Shown here: positions 1 through 6,314 of the stretch, piece by piece
Numbering within the stretch: the first letter of the stretch is position 1
Layout of the letters: each line of letters begins with the position of its first letter
Assembly (NCBI GenBank): GCA_031178305.1
Contig: JAPSJG010000174.1
Coordinates: 1 to 7,689 of the forward strand
DNA length: 7,689 nucleotides
DNA from: Sinorhizobium sp.
GTDB lineage: Bacteria; Pseudomonadota; Alphaproteobacteria; Rhizobiales; Rhizobiaceae
Direction: 5' to 3'
Notes under the pieces: generated by a model
The model's input: only the letters and a program-made list of their open reading frames with translations
Database searches by the model: none
What the model was told of the DNA's origin: nothing
Program-made: the position numbers and the translations under genes

Positions 1-1
1 G

Positions 2-384
2 GTCAATTCCGCCGGCACCGGCGACTGGCATGTCGGCGATCCACCCGACAGGCGATCGATTGCGATCGCGAAGGCCTATGGCATCGATATCGCCAATCTC
101 CGCGGCCGCCAGATCGCTGTGGCGGATTTCGACGCCTTCGATCTGATCCTTGGCATGGACGGCCGGAATGTATGCGATCTGCGCGCGCTCATGCCAGCGG
201 CGGCACACAAGGTCCACCTTTTCGTGAACTAGGCCTTGGACAGGACGGCGATGTCCCCGACTCCTATCACGAGACGGCGGAAGCTTTCGAGCGGCTTTAC
301 CAGATGCTGGAGGCCGGCTGCTCTTCGCTGCTTGCTAAGCTCGAGCGCGCCTCCTGGAGCGGGAAGACCTCTTCCGTCAGATAG
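2..384 (+). pseudogene. Low-molecular-weight protein tyrosine phosphatase, 5'-truncated by window edge and frameshifted
   Basis: Family role: cytoplasmic low-molecular-weight phosphatases remove phosphate from phosphotyrosine using a Cys-x5-Arg loop near the N-terminus. That loop would lie left of the window. Seen: reading from base 2, the protein begins with NSAGTGDWHVGDPPD, typical of the stretch just after the P-loop, and continues through DFDAFDLILGMD and HKVHLFVN. It then hits TAG at 230-232. The expected continuation resumes at once in the -1 frame (GLGQDGDVPDSY, then FERLYQMLEAGC) and runs to a stop at 382-384. Restoring one pyrimidine after base 231 gives Asn-Tyr-Gly-Leu-Gly and a single continuous frame, so one base deletion explains the break. 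The lost segment holds the Asp of the 'DPYY'-like motif (here PDSYH), the family's general acid, so a protein ending at 230 should be inactive. The 3' end overlaps thpR on the other strand by 88 bases. A sequencing error is the main alternative to a real pseudogene. Family assignment is confident; true loss of function is less so. Confidence 0.78.
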
Positions 385-884
385 GGCCCGCCGCCGACTG
401 AATCACGCGAGGACATGAGCACGAAACGGGAGGCCGTGAAGGGCGCGGTGATGAAATTGCCACGTCCGGAGAGGTATTCAACAACGTCCTCGACGCGCGA
501 GGAACGCAGCCTCGCGAGTGTGACATGCGGCGTAAACTTGCGCGGATCCGGGGCGAGCCCGAGGCGCTGGCAGATGCGTTCGATCTCCGCCTGAAGCGCG
601 AACATTTCCGGACTGTTGCTGACACCCGCCCATACGGAATGCGGTTTCTTGGAGCCGAAGGCGCCGGTGCCTGTCAGCTGCAGCTGGAATTCCGGCCGTT
701 CTATCCGGTCGAGGCTGTCGATGACTTCGTTGGCGGTGCGCCAATCGACGTCGCCGATGAAGCGCAGCGTGATGTGGTAATTCTCCACATCGATCCATCG
801 AGCTCCGGGAAGGCCTCCGCGCAGCAGGGAAAGGCTCAATGCTGCATTGCGCGGAATTTCGAGGGCGGTGAATAGTCTCGGCAT
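297..884 (-). CDS. thpR: RNA 2',3'-cyclic phosphodiesterase (2H phosphoesterase, LigT/2'-5' RNA ligase family)
   Basis: Known for the family: ThpR enzymes open 2',3'-cyclic phosphate ends of RNA and can join tRNA halves through 2'-5' bonds in vitro; they are small soluble cytoplasmic proteins. Seen: 195 residues, the usual size, with both catalytic HxTx motifs, HITL at about 37-40 and HVTL at about 120-123. The N-terminus MPRLFTALEIP matches the first strand of the fold, and the late segment FVLMSSRDSVGGGPY is the usual rhizobial one. The start at 884 is supported by a purine-rich GGGGAG about 6-8 bases upstream. The last 20 or so residues are Ser/Glu/Ala-rich, go beyond the conserved fold, and are encoded antisense to the end of the broken phosphatase gene. 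The gene lies 113 bases downstream of the esterase on the same strand, so read-through from that gene is possible, but no function links them. Family call is firm; the physiological RNA substrate is unknown. Confidence 0.92.
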   Translation of the reverse strand: MPRLFTALEIPRNAALSLSLLRGGLPGARWIDVENYHITLRFIGDVDWRTANEVIDSLDRIERPEFQLQLTGTGAFGSKKPHSVWAGVSNSPEMFALQAEIERICQRLGLAPDPRKFTPHVTLARLRSSRVEDVVEYLSGRGNFITAPFTASRFVLMSSRDSVGGGPYLTEEVFPLQEARSSLASSEEQPASSIW

Positions 885-997
885 GGCGAGCTCCCCGAAT
901 CTCTTGCAGATGTTTCAAGCGAATCACGCATCGCACCTGCACGCAACCAATATTTGATAGTATCGGAAGTTAACGTCACCTTAATTGTGGATGCCGG

Positions 998-1639
998 TCA
1001 CTCTCCCTTCATGAGCGATTTAACGAATTGCTCGGCTATCGGCAGGAACCGATCGACCATGACACCGATACCTTCGCCGTTCGGATGCATGCCGTCCTCG
1101 AGCTGCAAATTGGCCCGAGTCACGACGCCGTCGAGGAAGAAAGGGTAGAAGAGGAGATTGTGTTCCCTCGCGAGCTCTGAATAAATCGCATTGAAGCGCT
1201 CGGCGTAGTCGGGTCCCATGTTCGGCGGTGCCAGCATGCCAACGAGGAGCACGGCGATACGGCGCTCCTTGAGCCGGACGATCATTGCCTCGAGATTCTT
1301 GCCCGTCTCCTCGGGCGGAATTCCCCGGAGCGCATCATTGGCGCCGAGTTCCAGGATGACTCCTTTGGTTCCATCCGGCACCGACCATTCGATGCGGGCG
1401 AAGCCGCCCGAAGTCGTGTCCCCCGATACGCCCGCATTGGCGATCGTGACATCGAATCCCTTCTCCTTGAGCGCCTTCTCGAGCCGAATTGGGAAGGCAT
1501 TCTCCGGCTCAAGTTGATAACCCGCCATCAGGCTGTCACCGAAGCCGACAAGGCTTATGCTTTCGGCACGAGCGATCGCCGATAACGCGATTGTCATTGC
1601 GAGGCCGAAGAAAAAGGCCATGAAATCCTTTAAAGCCAT
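998..1639 (-). CDS. tesA: Secreted SGNH-hydrolase esterase/lysophospholipase, TesA type (arylesterase)
   Basis: Family role: TesA-type GDSL/SGNH enzymes are periplasmic esterases with thioesterase, lysophospholipase and arylesterase activity on acyl substrates. Seen, numbered from the ATG at 1639: residues 1-25 form a signal peptide (hydrophobic core FFFGLAMTIALSAIA, Ala-rich cleavage region ARA/ES). Block I is GFGDSL with nucleophile Ser36; block II is NAGVSGDTT with oxyanion Gly about 73; block III is LELGAND with Asn101; block V is DGMHPN with Asp182 and His185. All four invariant S/G/N/H positions are present, so it should be active. The length of 213 residues fits the family. A TTG at 1666 in the same frame would add nine polar residues before the signal peptide; the ATG at 1639 is preferred because AGGA sits about 9 bases upstream and the signal peptide then starts correctly. 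It is divergent from the ABC pair, exactly as E. coli tesA is from ybbA-ybbP. The symbol is by homology and context. Confidence 0.92.
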   Translation of the reverse strand: MALKDFMAFFFGLAMTIALSAIARAESISLVGFGDSLMAGYQLEPENAFPIRLEKALKEKGFDVTIANAGVSGDTTSGGFARIEWSVPDGTKGVILELGANDALRGIPPEETGKNLEAMIVRLKERRIAVLLVGMLAPPNMGPDYAERFNAIYSELAREHNLLFYPFFLDGVVTRANLQLEDGMHPNGEGIGVMVDRFLPIAEQFVKSLMKGE

Positions 1640-1708
1640 GGGTTCGTTCCTAAGTCCCGCGGGCAATCATTTCGTTATCCCATCTGCCTTAATATAGGGT
1701 CATTGCGC
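1640..1708. promoter_or_regulatory. Divergent intergenic region between esterase and ABC ATPase genes
   Basis: Only 69 bases separate the two divergent start codons, so both promoters and any control site should lie here or just inside the genes. On the minus strand the sequence CTATAT (1692-1697) equals the preferred alphaproteobacterial -10 hexamer, with no convincing -35 at 17 bases. The overlapping plus-strand TTAATATAGG is AT-rich but is also where the ATPase ribosome site AGGG (1696-1699) lies. The promoters are therefore inferred from gene layout; individual hexamers are tentative. Confidence 0.35.
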
Positions 1709-2431
1709 ATGACAAAAACCATCATCGAGTTGAAAAGTGCGGATCTGACCCTCGGCGAGGCCGCCGCCTCGGTGCATGTGCTGAAAGGGGTTAGCCTCAC
1801 GGTCGATGCTGGCGAATCCGTCGGCATCGTCGGCCCCTCGGGTTCGGGAAAATCGACCCTGCTGATGGTGCTCGCCGGTTTGGAGCGGCTCGATGGCGGC
1901 GAGATCTTTATCGACGGCACGCCGTTGCATTGTTTGAGCGAGGACCAGGTTGCCGATTTCCGCGGCCGCAACATCGGCATCGTCTTCCAGTCCTTCCACC
2001 TCATTCCCAACATGACTGCGCTCGAAAACGTCGCCGTGCCTCTGGAACTCGCCAATCTCCCCAACGCCTTCGACATCGCCCGCCAGGAGCTTGTTGCGGT
2101 AGGTCTCGGCGAGCGGCTGACGCACTATCCGGGCCAGCTTTCGGGTGGCGAACAGCAGCGCGTGGCAATTGCCCGGGCGCTGGCGCCATCGCCTAAGCTG
2201 CTGATAGCCGACGAGCCGACCGGCAACCTCGATGCCGAGACCGGCCGCCAGATCGCCGACCTTATTTTCTCCGAGCAGCGCGAACGCGGCATGACGTTGG
2301 TTCTCGTCACGCACGACGCGGCACTCGCGAGGCGCTGCGGGCGGCAGGTGCGGGTGCGTTCCGGCGAGATCGTCTCCGGCGCTGATACTGAGCTTCTCTC
2401 CACCTCGATCCCCCAGGAAGCATCCGCATGA
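1709..2431 (+). CDS. ybbA: ABC transporter ATP-binding protein, YbbA type (MacB/LolD family)
   Basis: Role: the nucleotide-binding subunit that hydrolyses ATP in the cytoplasm to drive the partner permease. Seen in 240 residues counted from ATG 1709: Walker A GPSGSGKST (42-50), Q-loop IVFQ with Gln94, signature LSGGEQQ (144-150), Walker B LLIADEP (164-170) with the catalytic Glu169, D-loop GNLDAETG, and H-loop His202. Every catalytic element is intact. The TGNLD sequence after Walker B is typical of the LolD/MacB/FtsE group of 'mechanotransmission' ATPases rather than of solute importers. The start at 1709 has AGGG nine bases upstream; a TTG at 1703 in the same frame is too close to that site. 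The stop codon overlaps the permease start as ATGA, so the two are co-translated. Family is certain; the YbbA label rests on the TesA-type gene next door and on the large two-domain permease. Confidence 0.93.
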   Translation: MTKTIIELKSADLTLGEAAASVHVLKGVSLTVDAGESVGIVGPSGSGKSTLLMVLAGLERLDGGEIFIDGTPLHCLSEDQVADFRGRNIGIVFQSFHLIPNMTALENVAVPLELANLPNAFDIARQELVAVGLGERLTHYPGQLSGGEQQRVAIARALAPSPKLLIADEPTGNLDAETGRQIADLIFSEQRERGMTLVLVTHDAALARRCGRQVRVRSGEIVSGADTELLSTSIPQEASA

Positions 2432-4983
2432 GCGAGGCAAACACTTCTCGCCGGCTCCGTCCGCTGCTCGCCCTTCGGCTTGCGCTGAGGGAGATGCGCG
2501 GTGGGCTCAGGGGCTTCTACATCTTCCTTGCCTGCATCGCACTCGGGACGGCGGCGATTGCCGGCGTCAATTCCCTGTCGCAATCGATAAGCGACACGAT
2601 CGCCGCGCAGGGCCAAGAGCTTCTCGCCGCCGATATCCGTTTCGAGCTCGACAACCGGGTGGCGACGCCCGGGGAGCGCGCCTTTCTCGATAGCCTCGGG
2701 CGCATATCCGTCTCGGCAGGCCTGCGCTCGATGACACGGCTCCCCGACGGGTCGAACCAGGCACTGGTGGAACTGAAGGCCGTCGACGGCGCCTATCCGC
2801 TCTATGGCACCCTCGAAAGCGAGCCTGAGAGGCCGATCTCGGAATTGCTGGAAAGGAAAGGCGACGTCTATGGCGCCGTCGCCGCGCCGCTGCTTTTGGA
2901 GCGCCTCGGGGCCTCGCCTGGCGCGGAGTTGCTGATCGGCAAAGCGCGCGTCCGCGTCAATGCGACGATCGTCAGGGAGCCGGATGCTGTGTCCGACGGT
3001 TTCGGCTTTGCGCCGCGGCTGATGATTTCCAGCGAGGCGCTGGCCGCGTCCGGGCTCGTCCAGACGGGCAGCCTTGTCGAGCACACCTACAAGATCCGGC
3101 TGGCGGATCCCGCCGAGGTCGCCGCGATCCGCAACGAGGCGCAGAGCCGCTTTCCCTCCGCGGGCTGGTCGATCCGCACCAGCGGCAATGCCGCGCCGTC
3201 GCTGACTGCCAACATCACCCGCTTTTCGCAGTTCCTGACTCTGGTCGGGCTGACGGCACTGATCGTCGGCGGTGTCGGCGTCGGCAATGCCGTGCGGTCG
3301 TATCTCGACGGCAAGCGCAGCGTGATCGCGACCTTCAAGTGCCTGGGCGCCCCCGCCTCGCTGGTGGCGGCCGTCTACCTCACGCAAATCCTGATGATCG
3401 CGCTGATTGGCATCGCCGTCGGTCTGGTGCTTGGGGCGCTTATTCCATTCGTTGCGGCCCAGTTCCTGGCCGATGTCTTGCCGGTCTCCACCTCGTTCCA
3501 GCTCTACCCTTCGGCGCTCGCACTGGCAGCGCTGTTCGGGCTGCTGACGGCGCTCGCCTTCGCGGTGCTGCCGCTTGGCCGGGCGCGAAGGGTACCGGCA
3601 ACCGCACTTTTCCGCCAGCAAGGTTTCGAGCCGAGCGGCCTTCCCGCCTGGCCCTATCTCGTCGGCGCGCTGATCTGCCTGTCGGCACTCGCCGGGCTCG
3701 CCGTCTGGACGGCCTATGATCGATACATCTCGCTGATCTTCCTCGGCGCGGTCGCCTTTGCCTTTATCGTGCTCAGGGCCGTCGCGCTGCTGATTGCCTG
3801 GCTGGCGAGGCGCAGCCCGCGCGTACGATCGCCGGCCCTCCGGCTGGCGATCGGCAACATCCATCGCCCCGGCGCGCTCACTCCGTCGGTGGTGTTGTCG
3901 CTCGGACTCGGACTGGCGCTCCTGGTGACGCTCGCCCTGATCGACGGCAATCTCCGCCGCGAGCTCACGGGCAACATGGCGGAGCGCGCGCCCAACTTCT
4001 TCTTCATCGATATCCAGAGCAGTGAGATCGACGGTTTCCGCTCGGTCCTCAGCCAGGCGATGCCCAAGGGCAAGATCGTCGAGGTGCCGATGCTGCGCGG
4101 GCGCATCGTTCAGCTCAACGGCGAGGACGTGAACCGGCGCAGCGTGCCACCGGGAGGGCAATGGGTCCTGCGCGGCGACCGCGGCATCACCTATGCGAAG
4201 AACAGGCCGGAGAATTCGACCCTGACCGAGGGCGCCTGGTGGCCCGCCGACTACAGCGGCGAGCCGCTCGTCTCCTTCTCGGCGGAGGAGGCGGGCGAGC
4301 TCGGCCTGAAGCTTGGCGATACCGTCACGGTCAATGTGCTCGGCCGCAACGTCACCGCCCGGATCGCCAACTTCCGCGAAGTCCAATGGGAATCGCTGGC
4401 GATCAACTTTGTAATGGTCTTCTCGCCCAACACCTTTGCCGGCGCGCCGCATGCCTGGCTTGCGACGATCATCGACCCGCATGCCACCGCGGCGGAAGAG
4501 GCGGCGGTGCTGAAGGGCGTCACCAATGCCTATCCGACGATCACCAGCGTCCGCGTCAAGGATGCGCTCGATATCGTCAATACCCTGCTCGGCCAATTGG
4601 CAACGGCGATCCGCGCGGCCGCCGCCGTTGCGCTGATCGCATCGGTGCTCGTGCTGGCGGGGGCGCTCGCCGCCGGCAACCGGGCGCGCATCCATGATGC
4701 GGTGGTATTGAAGACGCTCGGCGCCACCCGGGGAACGCTGATGCGCGCCTTCAGCTATGAGTATGCGATCCTCGGCCTTGCCACCGCCCTCTTCGCTCTG
4801 TTTGCCGGCGGCGTTTCGGCCTGGTTCGTCGTCAGCCGCATCATGACGCTGCCGTCGAGCTTCCTGCCGGACGTGGCGGTGGCGACGATCGCCATCGCGC
4901 TGCTGGTGACCGTCGGCATCGGCCTTGCCGGAACCTGGCGGATACTCGGGCTGAAGGCCGCTCCGGTGCTGCGCGAACTCTAA
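2428..4983 (+). CDS. ybbP: ABC transporter permease, YbbP type, two FtsX/MacB-like domains
   Basis: Role: inner-membrane permease of a type VII (MacB/LolCE-like) ABC system, in which ATP-driven motion is passed to a periplasmic domain rather than used for classical substrate import. Seen: 851 residues, close to E. coli YbbP (about 800). I count ten likely membrane helices: one at 29-49, a group of five at about 267-289, 311-345, 362-386, 408-428 and 434-459, then 486-504, and three at the end at 728-749, 777-800 and 818-838. Large periplasmic domains lie at about 50-265 and 505-725. The cytoplasmic coupling segments SVIATFKCLGAPASLV (about 298-313) and AVVLKTLGATRGTLM (about 758-772) are the tandem FtsX signatures that contact the ATPase and show an internal duplication. 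The start is fixed by the ATGA overlap with the ATPase gene. It probably acts with the divergent secreted esterase. The substrate is unknown; hydrophobic esters or lipids are inferred from the TesA link. Confidence 0.92.
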   Translation: MSEANTSRRLRPLLALRLALREMRGGLRGFYIFLACIALGTAAIAGVNSLSQSISDTIAAQGQELLAADIRFELDNRVATPGERAFLDSLGRISVSAGLRSMTRLPDGSNQALVELKAVDGAYPLYGTLESEPERPISELLERKGDVYGAVAAPLLLERLGASPGAELLIGKARVRVNATIVREPDAVSDGFGFAPRLMISSEALAASGLVQTGSLVEHTYKIRLADPAEVAAIRNEAQSRFPSAGWSIRTSGNAAPSLTANITRFSQFLTLVGLTALIVGGVGVGNAVRSYLDGKRSVIATFKCLGAPASLVAAVYLTQILMIALIGIAVGLVLGALIPFVAAQFLADVLPVSTSFQLYPSALALAALFGLLTALAFAVLPLGRARRVPATALFRQQGFEPSGLPAWPYLVGALICLSALAGLAVWTAYDRYISLIFLGAVAFAFIVLRAVALLIAWLARRSPRVRSPALRLAIGNIHRPGALTPSVVLSLGLGLALLVTLALIDGNLRRELTGNMAERAPNFFFIDIQSSEIDGFRSVLSQAMPKGKIVEVPMLRGRIVQLNGEDVNRRSVPPGGQWVLRGDRGITYAKNRPENSTLTEGAWWPADYSGEPLVSFSAEEAGELGLKLGDTVTVNVLGRNVTARIANFREVQWESLAINFVMVFSPNTFAGAPHAWLATIIDPHATAAEEAAVLKGVTNAYPTITSVRVKDALDIVNTLLGQLATAIRAAAAVALIASVLVLAGALAAGNRARIHDAVVLKTLGATRGTLMRAFSYEYAILGLATALFALFAGGVSAWFVVSRIMTLPSSFLPDVAVATIAIALLVTVGIGLAGTWRILGLKAAPVLREL

Positions 4984-4993
4984 AGGGTTGTAT

Positions 4994-5007
4994 GTCGTCC
5001 TCCCAAA
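4994..5007. repeat. Direct repeat, copy 1 (14 bases, exact)
   Basis: GTCGTCCTCCCAAA occurs here and again at 5110-5123, 116 bases apart. If one A is gapped, the similarity extends to the following GC. Read on the minus strand both copies are TTTGGGAGGACGAC, which contains a good ribosome-binding sequence; here it is followed by ATA rather than a start codon. Confidence 0.6.
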
Positions 5008-5109
5008 AGCAATCAAGCTTCGGGCGATCTGAGGGGCGGAGGGGCGGCTCGGCTGCTCCAAACTACGCTGGTCTCGCAATCTGTGAAGCTGGAGCGCGTA
5101 TCGACGCAC

Positions 5110-5123
5110 GTCGTCCTCCCAAA
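5110..5123. repeat. Direct repeat, copy 2 (14 bases, exact)
   Basis: Second copy of GTCGTCCTCCCAAA. On the minus strand it is TTTGGGAGGACGAC followed directly by GTG (5107-5109), so it has the form of a ribosome site plus start codon for a reading frame antisense to the permease. That frame is judged a composition artefact. Confidence 0.6.
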
Positions 5124-5207
5124 GCCGCTGCGCGGTCTATTAACCGTAAATCACTCTTGTTTGATGCTCTGAAGGCCCAGCTTCATGCGATTCCGGTCAT
5201 TCCGCCC

Positions 5208-5236
5208 TTGTGCATAACGCGTTTCAACATCATATT
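5208..5236 (+). promoter_or_regulatory. Candidate sigma-70 promoter for the BI-1/YccA gene
   Basis: TTGTGC (5208-5213), a 17-base spacer, then CATATT (5231-5236) matches the rhizobial CTTGAC-N17-CTATAT pattern only partly (three of six and about four of six bases). Transcription from here would give a leader of roughly 95 bases before the ATG at 5338. Chosen by eye; other AT-rich spots near 5140-5165 are possible. Confidence 0.28.
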
Positions 5237-5337
5237 TCGAGCAGGCATGCTGGAGCCCCGCAGCGGCGCCTGGGCGCGTTCAAGGAAATCTGCCGCCCGA
5301 CACCGTTCACTTCAACCGGGGCTTGAATGAGGAAACA

Positions 5338-6075
5338 ATGGCTGATCTGAGAAACTACCAAACCCGAATGTCGCCCGCTGGCGTTCAGGCGGGTGCCGTG
5401 ATCGACGAAGGCCTTCGCGCTTACATGCTGAAGGTCTATAACCTGATGGCGCTCGGCTTGGCGATCACCGGCGTGGCAGCTTACGGGACCTTCGCGCTTG
5501 CCGTCTCCAATCCGGCATTCGCGCAGCTCATCTTCGTGTCGCCGCTGAAGTGGGTCATCATGCTGGCACCGCTGGCGCTGGTCTTCTTCATGAGCTTCCG
5601 CATACATACCATGAGCGTCTCCGCCGCCCAGACGACCTTCTGGGTCTATGCGGCGCTGATGGGCCTTTCGTTGTCCTCGATCTTCCTGGTCTTCACCGGT
5701 CAGAGCATTGTGCAGACGTTCTTCGTGACGGCCGCCTCCTTCGGCGCCCTCTCGCTCTACGGCTACACGACGAAGAAGGATCTGTCGGGCTTCGGCACGT
5801 TCCTGATCATGGGTCTTTTCGGTCTGATCATCGCGTCGATCGTCAACATCTTCCTGGCTTCTTCGGCACTCGGCTTCGCCATCTCGGTGATCGGCGTGCT
5901 GGTCTTCGCCGGCCTGACCGCCTACGACACGCAGAAGATCAAGGAAATGTACTTCGAGGCCGATGATGTCGCGGTTGCCGGTCGCAAGGCGATCATGGGC
6001 GCACTCACCCTCTATCTCGACTTCATCAACCTGTTCATGTTCCTGCTGCAGTTCCTTGGCAACAAGAACGAGTAG
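5338..6075 (+). CDS. Bax inhibitor-1 / YccA (TMBIM) family membrane protein
   Basis: Role in the family: integral inner-membrane proteins related to eukaryotic Bax inhibitor-1; bacterial members include E. coli YccA, which modulates the FtsH protease, and B. subtilis YetJ, a pH-sensitive calcium leak channel. Seen: 245 residues with about seven helices (roughly 35-57, 71-89, 100-118, 126-142, 153-173, 177-195, 219-240). The conserved AGLTAYDTQKIKEMY (191-205) and LYLDFINLFMFLLQFLG (225-241) are present, and Asp197 and Asp228 are the likely equivalents of YetJ's pH-sensing aspartate pair. The start at 5338 has GAGGA with four bases of spacing; a TTG at 5323 in the same frame lacks such a site. 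The gene looks monocistronic: a long non-coding leader precedes it and a strong terminator begins 17 bases after the stop. Whether it acts on FtsH or on ions here cannot be told from the sequence. Confidence 0.93.
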   Translation: MADLRNYQTRMSPAGVQAGAVIDEGLRAYMLKVYNLMALGLAITGVAAYGTFALAVSNPAFAQLIFVSPLKWVIMLAPLALVFFMSFRIHTMSVSAAQTTFWVYAALMGLSLSSIFLVFTGQSIVQTFFVTAASFGALSLYGYTTKKDLSGFGTFLIMGLFGLIIASIVNIFLASSALGFAISVIGVLVFAGLTAYDTQKIKEMYFEADDVAVAGRKAIMGALTLYLDFINLFMFLLQFLGNKNE

Positions 6076-6092
6076 TACGAACGGGATCCACG

Positions 6093-6118
6093 AAAAGGCG
6101 GCTTCGGCCGCCTTTTTT
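6093..6118 (+). terminator. Rho-independent terminator of the BI-1/YccA gene
   Basis: GGCGGC-TTCG-GCCGCC (6097-6112) forms a perfect six-pair stem closed by the very stable cUUCGg tetraloop. The four A before it pair with the first T of the run of six T that follows (6113-6118). It lies 17 bases after the stop codon. The A run on the other side could let it work weakly in the reverse direction, but no minus-strand gene ends here. Confidence 0.93.
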
Positions 6119-6185
6119 GTTGCGTTGGATCGGCCTTGATCGTCTCGAGCATTTTTTGCGATTGCAGGGACAACAGAGGTTTTAG

Positions 6186-6299
6186 CGCGGGATGAGGAAA
6201 AGTGTGCGCGGCTTTCCGCACGCAGTCCGCACAAACTTTTTTTGAATCGATCACGTTTATGATTTACAGATCGATCCGACCTAAAGTCATCGTGATCGT
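6186..6299. repeat. Rhizobial palindromic intergenic repeat (RIME1-like), about 114 bases
   Basis: The block starting near GCGGGATGAGGAAAAGTGTG and ending in CGTGATCG matches, from memory, a sequence found very often between genes in Rhizobium and Sinorhizobium (RIME1-type mosaic element, just over 100 bases with two palindromes). Seen directly: the right half is a long dyad with perfect 8-base ends, CGATCACG (6248-6255) and CGTGATCG (6291-6298), and imperfect inner arms ATGATTTACAGATC and GACCTAAAGTCAT. The left half (6187-6230) is a degenerate dyad, with GGAAA/TTTCC and outer GCGG/CCGC arms. The element ends 15 bases before the acetyltransferase start, so it makes up most of that gene's leader. 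The dyad is certain; the family name is recalled, not searched. Confidence 0.65.
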
Positions 6300-6314
6300 A
6301 ACGACGAAGATTCA

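Larger units (their letters stand above)
4984..5337. other. 354-base intergenic stretch between the permease and BI-1 genes; no convincing gene
   Basis: No recognisable protein or RNA gene. A possible reading frame at 4992-5330 (plus) has AGGG four bases before its ATG, but its codons lack the strong G/C third-position bias of the neighbours and its Arg/Ser/Ala-rich product matches nothing I know, so I treat it as non-coding. The stretch holds a 14-base exact direct repeat, G-rich runs at about 5031-5048, and a possible promoter for the downstream gene near 5208-5236. I see no clear terminator after the permease stop. Confidence 0.6.

Noticed and set aside
885..997. Possible promoter or terminator between the esterase and thpR genes
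   Set aside because: No well-spaced -35/-10 pair and no stem with a T run could be identified; only the ribosome site of thpR is clear.
2125..5109. Very long minus-strand open frame (994 codons) antisense to the permease, with TTTGGGAGGACGAC just before its GTG start
   Set aside because: Its product is dominated by Arg, Gln, Asp, His and Gly without any recognisable fold, as is usual for the antisense of a GC-rich gene. The plus-strand permease in the same place has all the expected family features. The ribosome-like site is one copy of a direct repeat and may be coincidental.
4992..5330. 112-codon plus-strand frame directly after the permease, with AGGG before ATG
   Set aside because: Third codon positions lack the strong G/C bias of the flanking genes, the product is Arg/Ser/Ala-rich without homology I recognise, and it runs into the ribosome site of the next gene.
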